Below are positions 60,947 through 64,000 of a DNA stretch of 64,000 nt, piece by piece. The notes under the pieces were generated by a model. That model did not search any database and was not told the origin of the DNA. It saw nothing but the letters and a program-made list of their open reading frames with translations. The DNA is from Thermoflexus hugenholtzii. GTDB lineage: Bacteria; Chloroflexota; Anaerolineae; Thermoflexales; Thermoflexaceae. The stretch is taken from assembly GCF_018771565.1 (NCBI RefSeq), contig NZ_CP076326.1, forward strand, positions 2,983,785-3,047,784. The letters are read 5' to 3'. The translations under genes and the position numbers were made by a program. The first letter of the stretch is position 1, and every line of letters begins with the position of its first letter.

Positions 60947-61019
60947 AGCCGACGGCGGGATTCGAACCCGCAACCTCGCGCTTACAAGGCGCTTGCTCTA
61001 CCGGTTGAGCTACGTCGGC
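60947..61019 (-). tRNA. tRNA-Thr (anticodon TGT)
   Basis: Minus-strand cloverleaf: acceptor GCCGACG/CGTCGGC, D arm GCTC...GAGC, anticodon loop CTTGTAA with TGT, T arm GCGGG-TTCGAAT-CCCGC, discriminator T. First gene of the tRNA-tuf transcript, 13 bp from the -10 element. Confidence 0.95.
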
Positions 61020-61031
61020 ATCCCGGACTCA

Positions 61032-61061
61032 ATTATACCCGGTCCGAATTCTCCCGGTCAA
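61032..61061 (-). promoter_or_regulatory. Promoter of the tRNA-tuf-rpl cluster
   Basis: On the minus strand TTGACC (61061-61056) and a perfect TATAAT (61037-61032) are separated by 18 bases, with transcription expected ~6 bases before tRNA-Thr(TGT). Consistent with a strong stable-RNA promoter. Confidence 0.78.
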
Positions 61062-61094
61062 GCCGACGAGCGCCCGCCCATCCGGGTTGGATAG

Positions 61095-61100
61095 TATACT
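61095..61100 (+). promoter_or_regulatory. -10 element of the metH/metF fusion gene
   Basis: TATACT lies 73 bp upstream of the GTG start; no good -35 is visible. The 73-nt leader is too short for a known SAM riboswitch. Confidence 0.35.
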
Positions 61101-61172
61101 GAGGAGAGATCAGGTTCGTCAAATCGCTGGTGGAGAGGAGCCCAGATCCCTTTCTCCCGGGAGAGAGGAGCG

Positions 61173-63143
61173 GTGACATCCAAACCTTCGCTGCTGGAGC
61201 GTCTGGCCCGGGGTCCGGTGCTGGCCGATGGGGCGATGGGCACGATGCTCTACGCCCGGGGCTTCTCCTTTGATCGCTGCTATGAAGCGCTGAACGTGGA
61301 AGCCCCTGAGGTCGTCCGAGAGATCCATCGGCTGTATCTGGAGGCCGGGGCGGAGATCCTGGAGACCAACACCTTCGGGGCGAACCGTTACCGGCTGGCG
61401 GAGCACGGTCTGGAGGATCAGGTGGCCCGCCTCAACCGCGCGGGGGTGGAGCTGGCCCGTCAGGCTGCGTCGGACGCCGGCCGCCCGGTGTGGATCGCCG
61501 GCTCGGTAGGGCCCCTTGGGGTTCCCCTGGCCCCTCTGGGCCGGGTGAAGGCGGTGGAAGCCCGCGAGGCTTTCCGGGAGCAGATCGCCGCCCTGGCCGA
61601 AGCCGGGGTGGATCTCCTGATCCTGGAGACTTTCTCTTCGCTCCCGGAGCTGGTGGAGGCGGTGCGGGCCGCCCAGGAGGTTGCCCCGCATCTTCCCCTG
61701 GTGGCGGAGATGACCTTCGCCCAGGATGGCCATACGCTGATGGGCCACACGCCGGAGGAGGTTGTGGACGCCCTGATGGCCCTGGGGGTGCCCCTCATCG
61801 GGGCGAACTGCTCCGTGGGGCCCGCCAAGCTGCTCCCGGTGATCCGCCGGATGGCCGCCCGAGTGCGGGAGGCCGGGGGACCGCCTCCCGATCTGGTGGT
61901 GATGCCCAACGCCGGCTGGCCGGAGATGGCGGCGGGCCGCTTGCGCTACCCGGCCACGCCGGATTATTTCGCGGACTATGCTGGACGTTTCCTCGCCCTG
62001 GGGGTGCGGGTGATCGGCGGATGTTGCGGAACGACGCCGGAGCACATCGCGGCGATTCGCCGCGCCCTGTCGGCCCATCCGGAGCCCGCTCCGGAGCCTC
62101 GGCCGGTGATCCTCATGCCTCCTCCACCCCCTGCGCCCACGGAGCAGCCCCCGACGGAGCTGGCGAGGCGCCTGCGGTCGGGGCGGCTGGTGATCAGCGT
62201 GGAGGTGGATCCCCCCCGGGGGCCGGATGCCAGCGCCCTGCTGGAGGTGGCCCGCTCCCTGAAGGCCGGCGGGGTGGACGTGCTGAACATCGCGGACAGC
62301 CCGATGGCCCGACTGCGGATGAGCCCCTGGGCGCTGGCCTTCCTGGTGCAGAACCACGTGGGGATGGAGACCATCCTGCACTTCCCCACCCGGGGTCGCA
62401 ACCTCCTGCGCATCCAGTCCGATCTGCTGGCCGTTCACGCGCTGGGGGTGCGGAACCTCTTCATCGTGATGGGCGATCCTCCCGCGCAGGGGGATTATCC
62501 AGAGGCCTCGGACGCCATGGACATCGTGCCCTCCGGCCTGGTCCGGTTGATCAAGGAGCGGTTCAACGCGGGGCAGGATCACGCCGGGGAGCCCCTCGGC
62601 CGCCCCACCGCCTTCTTCGTCGGGGTGGCGTTGAACTTCAACGCCCCGGATCCGGCCCGGGAGATCAAGGCCCTGCGCCGGAAGGTGCGGGCGGGGGCGG
62701 ATTTCATCATGACCCAGCCGGTGTATGAGCCGGAGGCCCTACGAGCTTTCCTGCGGCGTTACGAGGAAGAAGCGGGGCCGCTGTCCATTCCGATCCTGGC
62801 CGGCGTGCTTCCCCTGGTCAGCCTTCGCCATGCGGAGTTCCTCCACAACGAGGTCCCCGGTATCATGGTGCCGGAGGCGGTGCGGGAGCGCCTGCGGCGG
62901 GCCGGGGAGGGGCGGGCGCGGGGGGAGGGGCTCCGCATCGCGCAGGAGGTCGTCGCCGAGCTGGCAGAGTTCGTCCAGGGCCTTTACGTGATGCCGCCGA
63001 TGGGCCGCTACGAGCTGGTTTTCTCGCTGATGGAAGCCATCCCGCCCCATCGGCGCGGGGGAGGCCGGACCGGGGAGCCTGCGATGGAAAGCGAGGGCCC
63101 CCAAGTCTCCGGCGGGCATGGGGAGCTTTCCGACGAACGCTGA
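61173..63143 (+). CDS. Bifunctional homocysteine S-methyltransferase / methylenetetrahydrofolate reductase
   Basis: A 656-aa fusion. Residues ~1-295 are the zinc homocysteine-binding barrel of MetH/BHMT type: DGAMGTMLYARG, LETNTFGANRYRL, GANCSVGP and GGCCGTTPEHIAAI (zinc cysteines). After a Pro-rich linker (PPPPPAPTEQPPTE), residues ~335-640 are a MetF-type FAD barrel: VISVEVDPPRGPD, NIADSPMARLRMSP, FIVMGDPPAQGDYP and DFIMTQPVYEPEALRAF. The enzyme could link methyl-THF formation to homocysteine methylation. The start is GTG with GAGAGGAG upstream. Confidence 0.92.
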   Translation: MTSKPSLLERLARGPVLADGAMGTMLYARGFSFDRCYEALNVEAPEVVREIHRLYLEAGAEILETNTFGANRYRLAEHGLEDQVARLNRAGVELARQAASDAGRPVWIAGSVGPLGVPLAPLGRVKAVEAREAFREQIAALAEAGVDLLILETFSSLPELVEAVRAAQEVAPHLPLVAEMTFAQDGHTLMGHTPEEVVDALMALGVPLIGANCSVGPAKLLPVIRRMAARVREAGGPPPDLVVMPNAGWPEMAAGRLRYPATPDYFADYAGRFLALGVRVIGGCCGTTPEHIAAIRRALSAHPEPAPEPRPVILMPPPPPAPTEQPPTELARRLRSGRLVISVEVDPPRGPDASALLEVARSLKAGGVDVLNIADSPMARLRMSPWALAFLVQNHVGMETILHFPTRGRNLLRIQSDLLAVHALGVRNLFIVMGDPPAQGDYPEASDAMDIVPSGLVRLIKERFNAGQDHAGEPLGRPTAFFVGVALNFNAPDPAREIKALRRKVRAGADFIMTQPVYEPEALRAFLRRYEEEAGPLSIPILAGVLPLVSLRHAEFLHNEVPGIMVPEAVRERLRRAGEGRARGEGLRIAQEVVAELAEFVQGLYVMPPMGRYELVFSLMEAIPPHRRGGGRTGEPAMESEGPQVSGGHGELSDER

Positions 63144-63215
63144 GGCGAGGTTCGCAGGAGCCCCTTCGATCGGGTGGGCGAATCCCGCCGTCCGCCCGGG
63201 AAAGGAGCGTGCGGA

Positions 63216-63848
63216 ATGGGATACATCGAGCGGTTGCTTGGGGAGAACGAGCGGATCCTCTTCCGAACCCATCCCCATCCGGTGGTCCTCCTCCGCCCGG
63301 TTCTGGGCTACGGGGTGCTGACCGGCGTGTTGATCGGCCTGGCCCTGGCGGGAGGGGCTGCTTTCCCGACCCTGACGCCCCCGCTCCTGATCGCCGGCCT
63401 GGTGCTGGCTGCCATCCCCCTGATCCTGTTGATCCACACCCTCCTGCGCTGGTGGAACGAGGTTTATCTGGTGACCACCCGGCGGGTGGTCCAGGTCGAA
63501 GGGATCCTGAACAAGAGCGTTATGGACTCGTCCCTGGAGAAGGTGAACGATGTCATGCTGCGCCAGTCCCTGTTGGGGCGCTTGCTGAACTACGGGGACA
63601 TCGAGATCCTGACGGCCAGCGAGATCGGGGTGAACCGGCTGCGCTGCATCGCGGACCCCCTGCGGTTCAAACAGGTGATGCTGGATCAGAAAGCCGCCCT
63701 CGAGGGGCGCTTCGCGCTGGAGGGCGAGGAGGGTGGGGAGGACCGCGCCCGGCTGCTCATGCATCTGGAGGCCCTGCGGCGCAGCGGTCTGCTCAGCGAA
63801 GAGGAATTCGAGGCGAAGCGACAGGCTCTCCTCAAATCCCAGGGATGA
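63216..63848 (+). CDS. PH-domain (bPH2/YdbT-like) membrane protein with SHOCT tail
   Basis: A 210-aa protein. Two helices, VLGYGVLTGVLIGLALAGG and LLIAGLVLAAIPLILLI, are followed by a bacterial PH domain (NEVYLVTTRRVVQVEGILNK, SSLEKVNDVMLRQSLLGRLL, YGDIEILTAS). The C-terminal ~30 residues form a SHOCT-like motif (LEALRRSGLLSEEEFEAKRQAL). Function is unknown; members are membrane-associated. AAAGGAG precedes ATG 63216, 72 bp after the MTHFR fusion, so it may share its transcript. Confidence 0.8.
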   Translation: MGYIERLLGENERILFRTHPHPVVLLRPVLGYGVLTGVLIGLALAGGAAFPTLTPPLLIAGLVLAAIPLILLIHTLLRWWNEVYLVTTRRVVQVEGILNKSVMDSSLEKVNDVMLRQSLLGRLLNYGDIEILTASEIGVNRLRCIADPLRFKQVMLDQKAALEGRFALEGEEGGEDRARLLMHLEALRRSGLLSEEEFEAKRQALLKSQG

Positions 63849-63858
63849 GGGGCTCCGA

Positions 63859-64000
63859 ATGCATGTCCACGAGGTGATCCCCCGCTCGGAATACGAGGCG
63901 GCCGCCGCCTGGCTCCGCGAGCGGCTACCTTCCCTGCCGCGCATCGGACTGGTGCTGGGATCCGGCCTGGCGGCGCTGGCGGAAGCGGTGGAGGAGGCCA
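63859..64000 (+). CDS. Purine nucleoside phosphorylase, N-terminal fragment
   Basis: Only the first 47 residues are inside the window. RIGLVLGSGLAALAEAV matches the phosphate-binding glycine loop at the start of trimeric PNPs (PunA/XapA group). The ATG is 10 bp after the PH-domain gene. The assignment rests on this single motif. Confidence 0.7.
   Translation, partial: MHVHEVIPRSEYEAAAAWLRERLPSLPRIGLVLGSGLAALAEAVEEA

Noticed and set aside
60472-61102. Small plus-strand frames over the tRNA genes near 60.5-61.1 kb
   Set aside because: They are translations of tRNA antisense sequence (for example GGEGFEPPKAS-like runs), a well-known artefact.
61101-61172. SAM riboswitch before the homocysteine methyltransferase fusion
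   Set aside because: The leader is only ~73 nt and shows no terminator or conserved SAM-box pairing.
1-64000. CRISPR array or defence island
   Set aside because: No regularly spaced identical repeats with unique spacers and no cas genes were seen. The REP-like units are hairpins of mobile-repeat type, and Uma2 genes alone do not make a defence system.

Overview
The window is high-GC bacterial chromosome, densely packed with long operons that are often coupled by ATGA or GTGA overlaps. Several traits point to a Chloroflexota bacterium, plausibly a thermophilic Anaerolineae/Thermoflexus-like lineage: a secreted protease ending in a YLPLVMKN-type tail, a coproporphyrin-dependent heme pathway, an OMPDC-OPRT fusion, several Uma2 genes, and a very large AfsR/SARP-like AAA-TPR regulator. 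The taxonomic placement is inference from gene content; no 16S rRNA gene is present.

Layout: (1) 1-8986 holds a truncated phosphatase-superfamily gene, a lipoprotein PPIase, an M24 peptidase on the minus strand, then a pyrimidine operon pyrC-pyrB-pyrFE(fusion)-pyrD followed by an MBL-fold protein and a TPR lipoprotein. The pyr leader has a textbook intrinsic terminator (possible attenuator), and pyrC and pyrB are separated by a REPIN-like repeat array. (2) 8997-19457 (minus) is a ten-gene heme operon, hemA-C-D-B-chdC-radical SAM-hemL-E-hemY(cgoX)-hemH(cpfC). It encodes every step from glutamyl-tRNA to heme b by the coproporphyrin route, plus an AhbD/NirJ-like radical-SAM/SPASM enzyme. Its promoter overlaps a 22-bp palindrome. 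(3) 19766-27120 has adenine deaminase, PEP carboxylase (minus), and a sensor histidine kinase coupled to a membrane protein. (4) 27121-28865 is a gene-poor stretch with a second, degraded REP-like cluster, then an IS1-family element with a recognisable -1 slippery site, a probable 1-nt deletion and 8-bp target duplications. (5) 28922-34836 has a 1432-aa secreted subtilase and two tandem Uma2 genes that share a ~98% identical block. (6) 34859-43719 (minus) has the giant regulator, a carotenoid-biosynthesis membrane protein, rdgB, a coiled-coil protein, coaD, recG and a DUF385 protein. An AlaX-type editing protein runs divergently at 43809. (7) 45275-54568 looks like one inducible beta-mannoside utilisation locus: LacI regulator with a palindromic operator, family-5 binding protein, Dpp/Opp-type permeases and ATPases, a tiny two-TM protein, a GH130 phosphorylase and a GH5-like hydrolase. 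(8) 54643-61061 (minus) is the conserved translation cluster tRNA-Thr/Tyr/Thr-tuf-rpmG-tRNA-Trp-secE-nusG-rplK-A-J-L, interrupted by a frameshifted Uma2 gene between nusG and rplK. (9) 61173-64000 has a homocysteine methyltransferase/MTHFR fusion, a PH-domain membrane protein and the start of purine nucleoside phosphorylase.

The strongest second-look items are the heme operon with two candidate terminal decarboxylases and its palindromic operator, the REPIN-like repeats without an adjacent RAYT, the abrupt codon-usage switch inside tuf, and the mannoside locus with its unknown 79-aa membrane protein. No CRISPR array, rRNA gene, prophage or obvious defence island was seen.
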